Shown here piece by piece: positions 1 through 13,239 of a stretch of DNA of 26,000 nucleotides (position 1 is the stretch's first letter; each line of letters begins with the position of its first letter). A program made the position numbers and the translations under genes. The DNA comes from Cristatella mucedo. Lineage: Eukaryota; Bryozoa; Phylactolaemata; Cristatellidae. The notes below the pieces were generated by a model, which did no database searches, had not been told where the DNA came from, and saw nothing but the letters and a program-made list of their open reading frames with translations. The stretch is taken from NCBI GenBank assembly GCA_009760855.2, contig WPIO01000010.1, positions 7,121,501 through 7,147,500 on the forward strand, given 5' to 3'.

Positions 1-377
1 GTCTCTTCTGCCTCTAGTTGTAACTGTTGTATCAGTTAACATTGATTGCTATTTATTGCTAGTGTCTGTTTTTCGTCCTACTTTAATGAGTCTCTGACTC
101 GGATATCCGCATTTATTACTCCATTTCGATTTTTCCATACCATTTCTAATCTGCCTGCCTGCCTGTTATTGCTGCTGCCGTGCTTGCAGTGATTGCCGAT
201 TGTTCCAAGGCAGCTCTGAGTGTGCCGATATTGTGTGCACACGCACCCTACGCACGCACTTGCTTGCATAGACGCATACATAGTGCACACCCAAACTTTT
301 GTGTGCTCGCGCACGAACGAGCGGGCTTTTATGCCCGGGAGACGAGAGAATGAGACGCGATGAAGTCAATTAATGCA
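1..377. other. No gene recognised
   Basis: Short open frames on the minus strand here have no recognisable protein features. The stretch holds some CA/GCAC-rich sequence around 230-310, and I see nothing else in it. Confidence 0.5.
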
Positions 378-880
378 GCATAATAATAAAATAATTAATA
401 ATAATAATAATACAAAATTTGATATTGAGCCCTCAGAGAACTCAATCTCTTTCTAGCCACTTTACATTTGCTGCAAAGGAAGCACGGTCGAATGGTTAGT
501 GGTAGCATACTCAGTGACAAGCATAACATGGTTAGGGGTGACATGCACAAGGTCAGCATGCAAGTATGGTTAGTGGCAGCATGTACAGTGTCAGCACCCA
601 AGAGCACGTAATGGACGAATCACATGGACCTACTAAAGGCTGTGATAAATATATGTGTTTTTAGTTTCTTTTTGAATGTGGTCAAGTCAAAGGATGTCGT
701 GACGCAAGTCGGGAGTGAGTCGAGGCTTTGGGAGCATACGAATTAAAGGCACGGTCTCCTAAGGATTTTAGGTTCGTACGAGGTATAGGTAAACTGTTAG
801 ATTCCAAAAGTGAGTGCTACGATGCTTGGCCTGGTGGGGAAGTGGATCTGATAGGTAGGCTGGAGCCAAGGAATGATAGC
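378..880 (-). mobile_element. LINE-B fragment 1 (3' end of a non-LTR retrotransposon, 5'-truncated)
   Basis: Read on the minus strand, this copy runs from the C-terminal end of a LINE ORF2 into its 3' untranslated region and ends in an ATT-type microsatellite at about 378-412. The ORF2 remnant contains the pattern SLDSLPT followed by TTFKKKLKTHI (roughly 750 down to 655), which matches the W-N-S-L-P...FKxxLKT ending common in CR1/L2/Jockey-type LINEs. It is broken by a stop codon before SLDSLPT. The untranslated part carries repeated CATGCTGAC and CACTAACCAT units (about 480-610), then a conserved end with GAGTTCTCTGAGGG (about 430-450). Copies with the same end lie at 5469, 8361, 13240, 15510, 15706 and 18880. 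The left limit is the microsatellite; the right limit is approximate. A dead copy. Confidence 0.75.
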
Positions 881-1665
881 ATGGTTGTTTGCATAGCTTC
901 CTCGCTCGCCTTCCTCCCCTCTCCCGTGCCGATTGGCAGTTGTACAGCTGTGCTCAGGCGTACCATAATGAATGCCTCGAGTGCTTCCATACTCGGGATA
1001 GCTGTTCTCAGCTTGGCTGTCATTGGTGCTCCTCCTGTTGTCGATAAAAAGCCAAAGGAAAAAGAAAAGGAGTAGGACTGGACAGTCTACACCCTACGAA
1101 TCTTGGCAGGACTGGGGGGGGGGAGGTTGGAGTAGGCAGTGCCGATCATTCGATTGTGTGTTGATCCTTCGGTCGGCCTTGAAATGTGCCTCGCCCTTCA
1201 TGGTCGTTCCTGTTCGAGGCCTGGCAGCCCGACGTGGGCACAAACTGGATCAGAGCTGTAAGCACCGAGATTTCTGTACACACACATGTAACAGTATGCC
1301 ATTCAGAGCTCTTCAAATGCGACCGAAGATTCGTGTGTAATGGACCATGTGACTGTTGGCAGCACTTGCATATCCATCTGATTCTAATCGGTCAGTCTGT
1401 GTCTGTCTCTTTTGTCGTCTAGTAAGCGGTCTGTCGTGAGTCACTGGCTACTTGGCAGCTTGGTGTGTTTCAAAGCATGACTGCACACTTTCAGGTATTG
1501 GCCTTACTATTAGTGGAGACTATTGCTCAGCAATTCGTCCCGGTTTCCATATACCGTGTGTAGTCAAGGCATATGAAATCTCTTGGTGTCGATTCGTACT
1601 CACCGGCTTGGTCAGCATGAGTATAGGCATAGTGTGCTAGCTGGCTTAGCTTCAATCTGCCTGTC
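881..1665. other. No gene recognised
   Basis: Open frames of 60-115 codons occur on the plus strand, but none has recognisable domains or splice context. A run of ten G lies near 1114-1123. Part of this stretch could be a degraded upstream portion of the neighbouring LINE-B copy, which I cannot resolve by eye. Confidence 0.45.
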
Positions 1666-1850
1666 AAATAAATAAATAAAATTCATTTATGTAGCACCAC
1701 AGGTAGAACTGGATCTCTATTCAGGCCCTTTACATATGCTGCAGGGCTCGAGACCATGACCTCTGTCGTCTGTGGCTTGCACTTCGACCTCGGTTATCAA
1801 AGGCTAGCGCGTTAACGCTCGGGCCAAAGCCAATGAGCCTGCGATCTCTG
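1666..1850 (-). mobile_element. SINE-C copy 1 (tRNA-derived)
   Basis: On the minus strand the element begins with a tRNA-like head: an A-box-like stretch near 1810-1835 (GGCCCGAGCGTTAACGCGC) and a B-box-like GGTCTCGAGCCC near 1743-1754. The body continues through GCAGCATATGTAAAG and GAATAGAGATC, and it ends in a (TTTA)n tail, seen as AAAT repeats at 1666-1680 on the plus strand. Related copies at 13376, 16395 and 18535 share the same order of parts. Decayed A and B boxes and a simple-sequence tail are typical of a SINE rather than a working tRNA gene. Confidence 0.7.
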
Positions 1851-4129
1851 CTGGCTGGCCATGTGGTGGCACTCTTCTAGAGATGTAATGTTTGTAACTA
1901 TCAAAGTTCTTGCTTACACTCAATATTTGCTTTCAATAATTTTGGAGTACGAGTCTCTGTGGCCGGGTTCTAATTAATAGTTAAGTTGCTCTCACAGATG
2001 CCTATAGTGAGGGCACTATGACAAATGTATTATTATTATTATTACTAGACAGCATGGCTTTATAGTGAGGCAACTAGATTGAATATAATACGACTGCAAC
2101 GTCCGATTCCTTGTAGAACTGGCGGCAATCACTGGTGAGTCTTGCACATTCTGTAATTAGGGCTCTTCCAGCATCATTTTATAGTTCGAGTATACCATGC
2201 TCTTTTGAGTCTCATTTGGGATGTTTTTTGGTTCCTCTGTCATCCAGCAGTGCAGGGACAGCTGAAAGGCACTATTTTCGAAGTTACGACTCATAAAGCT
2301 GCAGCAAACTGAGCTAGCCATATCAACTCATTTCTCGTTGCTTTATTGTTTTTTTTTGATTGGGCAGATCCGTTTTCTGATTTTATTGCTCTCTGTTCAT
2401 GATACACCATTGCTGCCTTTGTCTCGACTGCTGAACTCCCTTGCCGAAGTAGCTTGTTAGTAGTTTAAATGTCTCAGTATTCTGTCATGTTGAATGTTCA
2501 CTTGCTGTATAGCAACCTATGTGTTGATTGAGCAAACTCATCTGCTGACCTTGTGTAGGTAGGGTATGTGTTGCTGGCCAGGTCAGGCAGCTCCGTGCCC
2601 CCCATCTAGCTGTGTGTGCAATGGAAGTACTTCTTAGGGCTCGATTTTAATTGTCGTACTGTTGGGGAGCATGGCTTCGTGTTGCTTACTCTATGCTTGT
2701 CACACCTGCATTCATACAAACATCCATGTCAGAAGCCATGGCAGCTCAGGTGTGGTTCGGAATCATGCAGATTTGAAGTTAGGACATAGGATCTGCAGGC
2801 CATGTTGCACTCGATCACTTGAAGCACAAGCTTCAACATATCGGTACAACTCAACCTCTCAGCAAAAAAGTAGTCTAAAGTATTGTATACTGTAGTTTAG
2901 GCCTGCCGTAGGATTTTGGGGTTAATCATCTTGATTCACCTACCGGCATGCTCAGCTCAATTGCCCTAGAATTTGTCCAAATAGAAACTACTGAGTATGT
3001 GGCTGTCAGTGCAAGTTGGCCAAAGAACTGGTGTGTTTGGATTGTGAGGGATTTCCCTTGTGCCATTGCACACTTGCCGACAAGTGGCTACTGTGCTTCA
3101 CATTCTTGTCGTCATCCATAGAGCACCAATATGACTAAAATTGAAAATCTAAAACTTCTAAACAACTGGTTTTTGTTGGCTTAGTCTCTGGGCAGCAACT
3201 CGTGAAGGTCTATTTAAACCGTTATTTCTGCTATGCAAACTGCTTAAACTAGCTCCGAGGCAAGCAGCTGATGTGCCTGCCTGCAAGACCTGCATGCTTT
3301 CATGCACGGGTTGTTAGGGAAGACCCCTGGCTGTGCATGTATATGGTTCTTGGTTTCTGCAAGTAATACATTCAGGAGCATATCACAATTTGGCCCTATA
3401 GAGCCAACACTGCTGAAGCCGTGATCTGCCACTTAAGTCCAAGGCTCATGCTTACTGGGATCTTTCTGCGTGGCCGAGACGGTTCAAACAAAAATTCGAC
3501 TTAGTGAAGTAATCGAACTTGCTGTCACCCATGTCCTCCAACTAGTTATGTTTTTTGCAATGTTGGACCACACCTGGCATTGATCACATGGTCCGGATCA
3601 CCCATCCGTCATACACTTGTCTCGGTCTTTATATCTCTGGGGTCACTCACCACACACGCCAACAATGCTCTATCGATCCAAGGGTGGAGAAAATACATAA
3701 CACAACTGCTATATGAACACTCAGTGCATGCATAACCTCCATGCATCGACATTGATCAATTCGACAATTTTCCGGGCTACATTATATTATCATTATATTA
3801 TATTATGTTTTTGGGCCACATTATTATTACATCTTACTACATTAGCTCCTCAGATGCATAGAAGCAAAACTTTTGTGAACTTAAGCTTACACAAAGGTTT
3901 TACTTTTTTAGCAAAGGTGAAGCAAATCGCGACCTCATCTATGCAACAGACTTATTCACATGCTTTACTAAGCACGTATTATTCGCATGCTTTGTCAATT
4001 TTATTCTGCTCTTAAAGTTTTTTTTTTAATATTCTCAGAAACCAATGCCTCGAAGCCGGGCACCGATTGTCATGTGACTGCATTACAGCATGCTGGTAGC
4101 CTGCTGCTCTTGCCTAACTAAGGTTGCAA
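1851..4129. other. No gene recognised
   Basis: This stretch is long and AT-rich in places. It contains a short (TAT)n run at 2028-2044 preceded by GGGCACTATGACAAATG, which resembles a retroelement tail in plus orientation. Upstream 14-3-3 exons would be expected somewhere to the left of 8716, but I found none of the conserved 14-3-3 segments here. Open frames near 2662-2895 and 3713-4015 have no recognisable features. Confidence 0.5.
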
Positions 4130-5079
4130 CTAAGCTCGCTCTTCGCTGGACATTTTTAATCCTGTAATCTTACTATGCTGATTAAATCGGCTGTTAAAGA
4201 AAGAAATAACATGCAACCACAATTCTTGGTTTTTTTTGGCAGGCTCAATACCCACTAGGAATGAGCAAAAATCTACTTCGTCACGGGGCTCATGTTCTAT
4301 GTGCAATGGCAGTGCCCATAAATGAGACAGTAAATAGACTGTAACATGTTCCTGTTCATAATCCCATTTATTCGGTGTGGAGTTGCTACCCGGAAGCCGA
4401 TAAACAAGACCTAACACACTTCCACCTCCATACTTGAGTGTAGACTGCAAGCATTCCTCTTTGCCTTTTCTTTGACTGACGAAAGTCTTCCGCTTGCTAT
4501 CTCCGTGGACCATGAATTTACTTTCATCGGTCCATAGAATACGGCTCCAGTCGGTAGCTGGAAAGTGGCCATGTTGGGGGCCCACTGCAGACGGGTATTT
4601 TCGTTGACATTCGCTAATTAAAGCTTGCGTGTACTAAATCTTCTGTAATTGCCGTGCTCCGAAAGCCTCCTGCGAACCGTATCAACATGTACAGCTTTGC
4701 CGGTGGCCTCTTCTAGAGTCTCATAAAGAACTCGAAGTGGTAATTTCCTTCGATCCAGTGCAATTGGTTTTAGCAGACGGACATCCCTTTTTGTCGTCGA
4801 AGGTGGGTGGCTGAAGCATGGTAAGACGTCCATGCTACCACATTGAAAATACTTCTTCAGGTTATGCCTGACAGATCCCTCGCTTATTATACCAAGCTTC
4901 CATGCCACCTTCATGTGACTTAAGATCCCTCTTTTAATGGCTACGATTTGGCCTTTCATTTCACTCTTTAGCCCCTTTGTCTTTCCCGTGGCAGATAAGC
5001 ACCGTATGGCCAGCTCCACGCAAGTGGTGTAGCAAGGAAGGGCAAAAAAACTCTCCTGCACACAAGTGCATGCTCCCAA
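4130..5079 (-). pseudogene. Tc1/mariner-type transposase, decayed
   Basis: Transposases of this family cut and paste DNA elements using an N-terminal helix-turn-helix DNA-binding region and a DDE/D catalytic core. The N-terminal part (5079 to about 4625, minus strand) has a helix-turn-helix-like segment around KLGIISEGSVRHNLKKYF, then PPSTTKRDVRLLKPIALDRR and VDTVRRRLSEHG, all typical of Tc1-like proteins. After a frame change near 4590-4620 the core resumes with DWSRILWTDESKF, containing the first catalytic Asp (about 4540), and KRKTFVSQRKGKEE. After about 4395 similarity moves to another frame (ATPHRINGIMNRN) and then stops. I could not place the second Asp or the third acidic residue. At least two frame changes make it non-functional. 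No terminal inverted repeats were found with confidence. Confidence 0.85.
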
Positions 5080-5468
5080 AAATCATTAACCATTTGGATT
5101 GCAAGTAGGATAATCGAACTGCAAGTTAAGACTCGAGTCTCACCAATTTTAAAGGTAACACATTGTTCCAGGCCACCTGGGTTTTTGTTTCACAGTTATC
5201 GTATACACCGCCATCGCCCACACCAGTGGCCCCCCAGAGTGAATAGTTACTAAGTAGACGGGTCTAATGCACCCACTTTTGTGTATGAGTTTATTTCCTG
5301 GGGATTGAAGAAGTGTTCGTCTGTATATACTTTTATATTTTTGGAGCTTATTTCCCCAGTTGGGAGCCATCGATGAAGTAATATACCGAGCTAGCTCTAC
5401 TGGTCACGACATTTCTGTGCATGGTATGTTGTGCGAATATTTTGCTTTAAAGATAGTTTATTTATAAT
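5080..5468. other. Flank of the Tc1-like pseudogene
   Basis: This should include the 5' end of the transposon if the element is complete. I saw no clear terminal inverted repeat or TA duplication. A 73-codon minus-strand open frame (5149-5370) is not recognisable. Confidence 0.4.
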
Positions 5469-5880
5469 AATAATAATAAATTGTATTGCTATGCTACTGA
5501 TAATAATGAAAGAAATTTCAATAGCACCTTAGAGGACTAAACCTCTTTCTAGGTGCTTGACTTTTGCTGGAGCCTAAGCATGTCATGTGGTTACTGATAA
5601 CATACGCCGTGTCAGCAAACACACAACGAGAATTCAAGCCGACTAAGCACTTTTTTTTTTATAAATATATACCGTTAAGTCAGGAGATGTATCGTCAGTT
5701 GGAAGTGAGCTCCATGCTTTAGGAGCATGTGAACTAAAGGAACCATCTTCAAAGGATATGATGTAGTTTAGAGGCACAGCTCAGTGCCTTAAGTCAGTGA
5801 GTGGTACGATTCAAAGACTGAGAAGGGATGCCATATGGCAGGCCGGAGCAAGAGAATGAAAGGACCTAAAAGTGAGGGAT
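5469..5880 (-). mobile_element. LINE-B fragment 2
   Basis: On the minus strand this copy shows the ORF2 C-terminus EDGSFSSHAPKAWSSLPT (about 5757 down to 5702), a recognisable form of the 'R-S-F...A-P-K-x-W-N-S-L-P' motif of CR1/L2/Jockey-type LINEs. The FKKKLKT part is damaged. The 3' region then runs to the conserved end near 5530-5560 and an ATT-type microsatellite at about 5463-5480. The 5' side is truncated, and its limit near 5880 is approximate. The copy is degenerate and not coding as a whole. Confidence 0.7.
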
Positions 5881-8360
<2,480 letters not shown>

Positions 8361-8560
8361 ATAATAATGATAATAATAATAATTCACTTGATAAAGCGCC
8401 CTCAGAGAACTTAATCTCTCTCTAGGCGCTTTACATTTGCTGTAAAGTGAAATGCAATTGAATGGTAAGTAAAATCATGCTTGAAAAACAAACGAAAAGA
8501 ATGATATGGTTAGGGGTGACATGCACAGGGTCAGCATGCAAATGTGGTTAGTGGCACTTT
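8361..8560 (-). mobile_element. LINE-B fragment 3
   Basis: Only the 3' untranslated part of the family is present: an ATAAT-type microsatellite at 8361-8382, the conserved end (GCCCTCAGAGAACTTAATCT on the plus strand, 8398-8417), then GGTTAGGGGTGACATGCACA and the CAGCATGCAA unit up to about 8555. It lies in the intron or flank just upstream of the 14-3-3 exon at 8716. Confidence 0.75.
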
Positions 8561-8715
8561 TGGCTGATCTATAGCTGACAGCTAAGGATCCGTGTGATAT
8601 CAAAGGGTTTACTTTATGGCCAACTCTTGTACCCTACGTTGGTATCATGCTCCTTAGTTTTTGTTACTTCTGCATTGGCATCTGTTGAATGTGGTGCTGT
8701 GCTTTCATGCTGCAG

Positions 8716-8811
8716 GCTTTTGACGATGCGATTGCTGCCTTGGATCCATCAGATGATGAATCGTACAAGGACAGCACCCTCATAATGCAACTGCTCAGGG
8801 ATAATCTCACC
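8716..8811 (+). CDS. 14-3-3 protein, penultimate coding exon
   Basis: 14-3-3 proteins are dimeric adaptors that bind phosphoserine/threonine peptides and control signalling partners in the cytoplasm and nucleus. This 32-codon exon reads [20 protein letters not shown] then [12 protein letters not shown], which is the near-invariant end of the family (helices 8-9 of the fold) and carries residues of the ligand groove. It is flanked by a good acceptor (pyrimidine-containing tract, then TGCAG at 8711-8715) and a donor (GTAAGG at 8812). Both ends are in phase 0. The loop ALDPSDDE differs from the common ELDTLNED/ELDTLSEE, so it is a divergent member; I cannot assign an isoform. Upstream exons are not visible in the window, so the preceding intron may exceed 8.7 kb. 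The coding frame also runs on without a stop into the intron. Confidence 0.95.
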
Positions 8812-8999
8812 GTAAGGATGCTGCGCTGGTACTCCTCGATCCGAACGCCACTCATGCCAGCCTGCCCTGCCCTTTTTCGAGATTTTCAACTTGACGATAG
8901 GAATATTTTTTCTTTCTGCACGATCCAACCTAGTGCATTGTCGGCGGCTGATTTCTCCAATCGGAGCTCCGTGGCCAACTTTTGTTGTCTGTATTTTAG

Positions 9000-9062
9000 C
9001 TTTGGACGTCAGAGCAGCAAGGTGATACAGACGAAGCCGAGGCTGCTGCTGGTGCTCAATAG
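9000..9062 (+). CDS. 14-3-3 protein, last coding exon and stop
   Basis: After an acceptor ending TATTTTAG (8992-8999) the frame reads [20 protein letters not shown] and stops at TAG (9060-9062). LWTS followed by an acidic, flexible tail is the standard 14-3-3 C-terminus; the Trp belongs to the last helix and the tail is the variable part that differs among isoforms. The phase-0 junction joins NLT to LWTS exactly as in the family. The intron is 188 bp (8812-8999). The Ala-rich ending is not one I can tie to a specific isoform. The product is likely functional, since no disabling change is seen in either exon. Confidence 0.95.
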   Translation, partial: LWTSEQQGDTDEAEAAAGAQ

Positions 9063-9780
9063 TCTCCTGGTAAGGTGTGTTGCAGTGAAATTGCCACCGT
9101 GAGTAGTTGCTCGGTGCTAGCTGCTGTCTGGAGTAGGACGAGACCCTTTCCACTGAGCGCGTGCTCGGGTTCAAAGAACTTCCTTTCGGCGTTTTTCACG
9201 GCTTGTCTTTCGGCCAGCCTATTTCGCCTCCTTGTTCCAGCTTTGTTGCTGCCGCATCGCTTGCTTGACTTGACTTGATGCTGAGCTGCTTCAGCAGGCT
9301 GTTGCAAATGTGTCACCTTTTGACCTCTAGTAGCTCGACTTCGGACAGGCGGCCCTGGGCATCGTGGTTTCATGCACGATAGATTTGCACCCGAGTTAAT
9401 GCCCCCACCACTCGTCGAGCGAGTGGACATTGGGCTGTAGTGGACCGCCTTCACGATGCTAAAATATGATCACTCGACTCTTGCCGCAGAGGTCGAGTTT
9501 TTTTTAATGCAAATGCTTTGAAATCTGGTGATCGCGAAGGACCCTTGAAGCGCAGTGCCTCGAAACGTTCAGATAGTGTGTCAAAACGTGCCGGTCACTG
9601 GAAACATGAAATGGCTGAAGCGATCGTAGGCCTTGAGTCAGAGGTCCGTCTTTAAACACAACACCCGAGACGAGACGTATCCGAAGCCCAAACATTCCCG
9701 AGTACAAGGGTGTTGCATAACCACTGTGAGGAACAGGGCCTGTGACTAATGACAATAAACCGGGTTGTGCTTGGCCGGCT
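9063..9780 (+). other. Probable 3' untranslated region of the 14-3-3 gene
   Basis: No coding signal follows the stop codon. The first plausible polyadenylation hexamer is AATAAA at 9754-9759. Several 100-130-codon open frames on the minus strand here show no recognisable features. A run of about twelve G lies at 9904-9915, just beyond. Confidence 0.45.
9754..9759 (+). terminator. Candidate polyadenylation signal, 14-3-3 gene
   Basis: An exact AATAAA about 690 bp after the stop codon on the coding strand. It would give a plausible 3' UTR length, but no transcript evidence is available. Confidence 0.35.
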
Positions 9781-10024
9781 CGACATGCCCCTCCAGTCTT
9801 CCTATGGTTAGTTACTGTTGGTGAGGTCATGGTCTGGCTCTCTTGGGCTTAATCTTGGGTAGGCCGCCTACGTACACCTTCGAGCTGGTGGTGGTGATGA
9901 CAAGGGGGGGGGGGGCTTGCTGAACAGCTTCACCGCCACCACCAATGAGCTCCGTGCAGGTCAATGACTGGAGCGCATGCACGTCAGCGTCTCTTCCGTT
10001 CATGAAAGGAAAGTCATAGATGAT

Positions 10025-10195
10025 TTAACAGCCTCATTAGTATAGTGGCAAAAGAGCCTTATCGGCCATCGCGACCGCTTGCAGTTGGCAATAAAAGATT
10101 ACCCAACTGCAGGATTCGAACCCACGATCTCGGGTCTTGAAGAGCAAGCTGCTTACCTCTTGGGCCTCACGGCCCACGCTCACCGTGTGCTCGGC
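10025..10195 (-). mobile_element. SINE-D copy 1 (tRNA-derived)
   Basis: On the minus strand the head has an A-box-like GAGGCCCAAGAGGTAAGCAG (near 10152-10172) and a near-perfect B box, GGTTCGAATCC (plus-strand GGATTCGAACC at 10112-10122). The tail contains ATTGCCAACTGCAAGCGGTC and GGCTCTTTTGCCACTATA. The copy at 19360-19530 has the same head and tail in the opposite orientation. The extra conserved tail and poor tRNA folding argue against a working tRNA gene. Confidence 0.75.
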
Positions 10196-11000
10196 ATTTA
10201 GGTTACGTCCTTGCTAACTGCCTAAATTTTAAAAGCTTCATTAAGAAGGCTGCCTCCACAGCTAGCCATCATGTCAGATTCCTGTCGAAGATCAGGGACT
10301 ATCTACCATGATGGCTTGTTAGAAATGTACCTAACTCTCTGGTTACGTCCAGGCTGGATTATTGCAATTCCATTTTGGCTGGGCTACCAGAAAAAGCCAG
10401 TAGGCCACTGCAGCTCGTGAGAAATATGGCTGCAAGGTTAGTTAGCAAGTCCCAGAGGTTTAGCCATGCTTCTCCTTTGCTGGAGGAGCTTCGATGGCTC
10501 CTGGTTGATCAACAGATACAGAGTAAGGCTCTTGCACTGACCCACAAGGTCCACCATGGCTTGGCTCTTTCATACTTAGTTAAACTGCTGCACCAGTTTC
10601 AGCCTCCTCGTGCCCTCAGCTCCTCTATGAAAAGTAGATTAGCTGTTCTATTACGATGCCTATTAAGCCGTTGGTGACAGAAGCTTTTGATCTGCAGGTC
10701 CTAGACCGTGGAACTCACTTTCGCTCTTCTTATGCAACGACATACATTTTCCTGCTGGTGACTGTGGCACATCCCCTCCAGCCGTCCTGAGCTGCTACTT
10801 CGATGCTACTCTCTTCTTGACTGCCCTTCTGACTCAGCTATGCTTCCCACTCTCTCTTTATTGCGTGAGATGTAGTCTGTTGGCTGCTGCATGCGTATTA
10901 AAAGTGCTCAGGCTTTGAGTGAGCTTTAGAAAACTCTCCTTTGTAGCATCCACCGAATCTTTGTGGCTTTGTGGAGTTGCATATGGAGATGCATTACACT
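10190..11000 (+). mobile_element. LINE-A copy 1 (CR1/L2/Jockey-like), 5'-truncated
   Basis: The copy starts within the C-terminal half of ORF2. It contains the region just downstream of the reverse-transcriptase core, [16 protein letters not shown]-like in the shifted frame, where the conserved '[12 protein letters not shown]' lies (about 10350-10390), then [40 protein letters not shown] and a damaged GDRSF..AGPRPWNSL (about 10672-10722). The 3' end (TTTGTGGAGTTGCATATGGA, near 10971) matches that of copy 2. Frameshifts and stops after about 10675 make it non-coding. The copy abuts SINE-D copy 1 on its left. Confidence 0.85.
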
Positions 11001-11116
11001 GAAGAGGGGGCCACAGTCGGGCTCCTCCCCCACACCCCTTAAGCTTCCCTTTGATTGGTCACCTGGTTATGGTCAACCTTGTAAAAATTTCCGGCCTCGT
11101 GTGACACTAGCCTTGT

Positions 11117-11190
11117 TTGCTCTCTCTCTTGCTTTCTATCTCTCTCCTCTCTCTCCTCTCTCTTGCTCTCTCTCTCCCTTTCTCTCTCTC

Positions 11191-11268
<78 letters not shown>
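11117..11268 (+). repeat. (CT)n microsatellite
   Basis: Imperfect pyrimidine tract from 11117, becoming a perfect CT run at about 11193-11268. Open frames through it (Ser-Leu on plus, Arg-Glu on minus) are artefacts. Confidence 0.97.
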
Positions 11269-11270
<2 letters not shown>

Positions 11271-12960
11271 AACCGTAAAGAGGCTGCTATCAGGATCTTG
11301 CATCGCCAGTATCTCGGTGCCTGACGTGTCGGCGTTTGCCGGGTTGCCTGTCTGGCGATATTCTGCGACTGCCCGACGTTTCGTGATGCTGTAGGGCTTG
11401 TTAACAATGTTGTAGATCTAGTCAAGCAAGACTGGGCTGTCAGAGCAATCCAGACGAGTATCAGCTAGAAGCAGCCGATCGTGCCCTGTTATATCTGGAC
11501 TGTTGGTGCCAAGTCAATGCAAATTTTGCTCTCCTGTCTGCTAGTCACCACACACAGCCACCGAGCGCGTGGCTGGAAAGTTTTCGGCCGGCACCGTTAC
11601 TCTCAGTTTACCAAGTCATGTTTTGCACGGCCCACTGGCCGTTGGCTCGGTGTGTGCGCTCATGCCCAAGCGAATGCCGGCGGCGTATGTTTGGCGCATC
11701 GCGGTTCGCTGCAGTGAGCTGCGACCCATCTCTTCCAAGCCTGTGCGCGGTTGCTCTCTGATCGTTCGGTCGTGGAAAGGTGCATCTCTTGATGTTAGCC
11801 ACGTGATTCGCAATCTCTGTACCCGGATAGCTAGTCTTCCATGCATGCTTGTGAACTGGCCCGCCTTTCAGCAGCTGTTTTGTGTCGAGAGAGAGAGAGA
11901 GAGAGAGAGAGAGGAGGTAGAGAAGAACACGTTGGCTGCCTGATGGCGCTACATCAAGCACTGGCTGTCGGTTAAGAGGCTTGGCCCATTGGTGCCTTGC
12001 CCCCACCCCCGGTATGCACTGCTGCCCGATCGGATTGCTCGTTTGTGGTAATTTGTGCTGATCATATCTCGTGGTCATGCTTATTGTCGGATGGCACGAA
12101 CGATGGAAGCTTGTGTGTGGTGGGGCATCCTGCCCGGATGCTTACGTGCAAGCCAGAGCTGGCATGAGCAACCGAACGGCAGAGCTGAACAGAGAGTGGT
12201 CTTAGTGTTCGTAGGCTCAGCCTTAGTCCCCAGTGCTTGTCGTCTGTCTCAGCCGGCGTGTTGTGTCGTAACGATGGTGGCTTGGTGGCTTGCTGTTGTT
12301 GCTACTATTATAACTAATAAAATGTCCTCGATCGCAGCCATTTTGCAGTTGCAAGGCCATATATCGTCGAGCGGTTCCCACGTTATTTCCATCTATTAAA
12401 CTGTCCGGCTTGTGTCTTTTGCTGGCTGCCGACTCGCTTGGCTCTTGCGCGTTGCTTCGTTTCAGCTGCTAGGAAGTGCCTATCGCCGGGAGCTTATCGT
12501 CAGAGCCTTGCTCTAGCGGTGCTTAAGACTCTAATGCTCCTTATCTGACACTGCTGGCCCATGCACGGTATATGGAAAGCCACTCGGATCTTGGTCCTGA
12601 GCTATGGTGCTAGCACTTCACTACCTAGGTCATACATGCTCAAGGCCTTCAGCAGGTGATTTTTCATTCTGCAAGCGGGCGACAGCCACTAAGTCTCTTC
12701 TGCTGCTTTGTTAATAAGGCAGTTAAATGTGCTTTTCTTTTATAACCAAACTGGAAAATTCTTAACTGTAACAGTCGTCTATTAAAGGTGCCGTGGTTTG
12801 CAAAGTCGCCGTTTTATGCACAGGTAGCCCCGAGAAAACGGTCAACATGGGACTTGGTAAGACAAGGTCACTTGTCAGATCGCTGATGTCTTTGGGCTAG
12901 TGAAGTATGGCTTCTCTCCTCGGCAGCATCCGTGAAATTGTAATCTGGATCCTCAACATC
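11269..12960. other. No gene recognised
   Basis: Mixed-composition sequence. Overlapping open frames of 76-156 codons on both strands at 11569-12078 show no known domain and no consistent coding bias. A (GA)n run sits at 11887-11912. A short AAT/ATT run follows at 12966-12980. Confidence 0.45.
11887..11912 (+). repeat. (GA)n microsatellite
   Basis: About 13 GA units, bordered by TGTGTC on the left and GAGGTAGAGAAG on the right. Confidence 0.95.
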
Positions 12961-13239
12961 TGTGTAATAATAATTATTATTTTGAGTATTCAATATATTT
13001 CTGTCAGACTTGCTGCTCTTTCCTGAAGATGTCTCATCCCTCTACGCAGGGGAAGGGACTGGAGTTCAGGGCAGTGTTGTACTGGGGCGAGGCATGAAGG
13101 AAAGTGTGGATACACGATAGGAGGAGTGCTCTTGCCAGTTCGAGGTTTGGAATGGTTCACCATGCAGAAGTAGCAATTGCTTGAGTGGTCAGTCAGTTTT
13201 TACTAAATTCGAGGTGTATCAAGCTGCATGGCTCTCTCT

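Noticed and set aside
728-1075. 115-codon plus-strand open frame
   Set aside because: Its first third is the antisense of LINE-B ORF2 remnants and the remainder has no features.
8689-9102. A single 137-codon gene
   Set aside because: The first part is the 14-3-3 exon and the rest is intron plus a shifted frame of the last exon; the spliced frame matches the 14-3-3 C-terminus exactly.
10100-10195. A tRNA gene on the minus strand
   Set aside because: The B box is good, but the A box and arms are poor and the head continues into a repeated SINE tail found again at 19360-19530.
10963-11425. 143- and 128-codon open frames over the CT repeat
   Set aside because: They depend on the Ser-Leu / Arg-Glu microsatellite; the flanks are LINE-A 3' end and unremarkable sequence.
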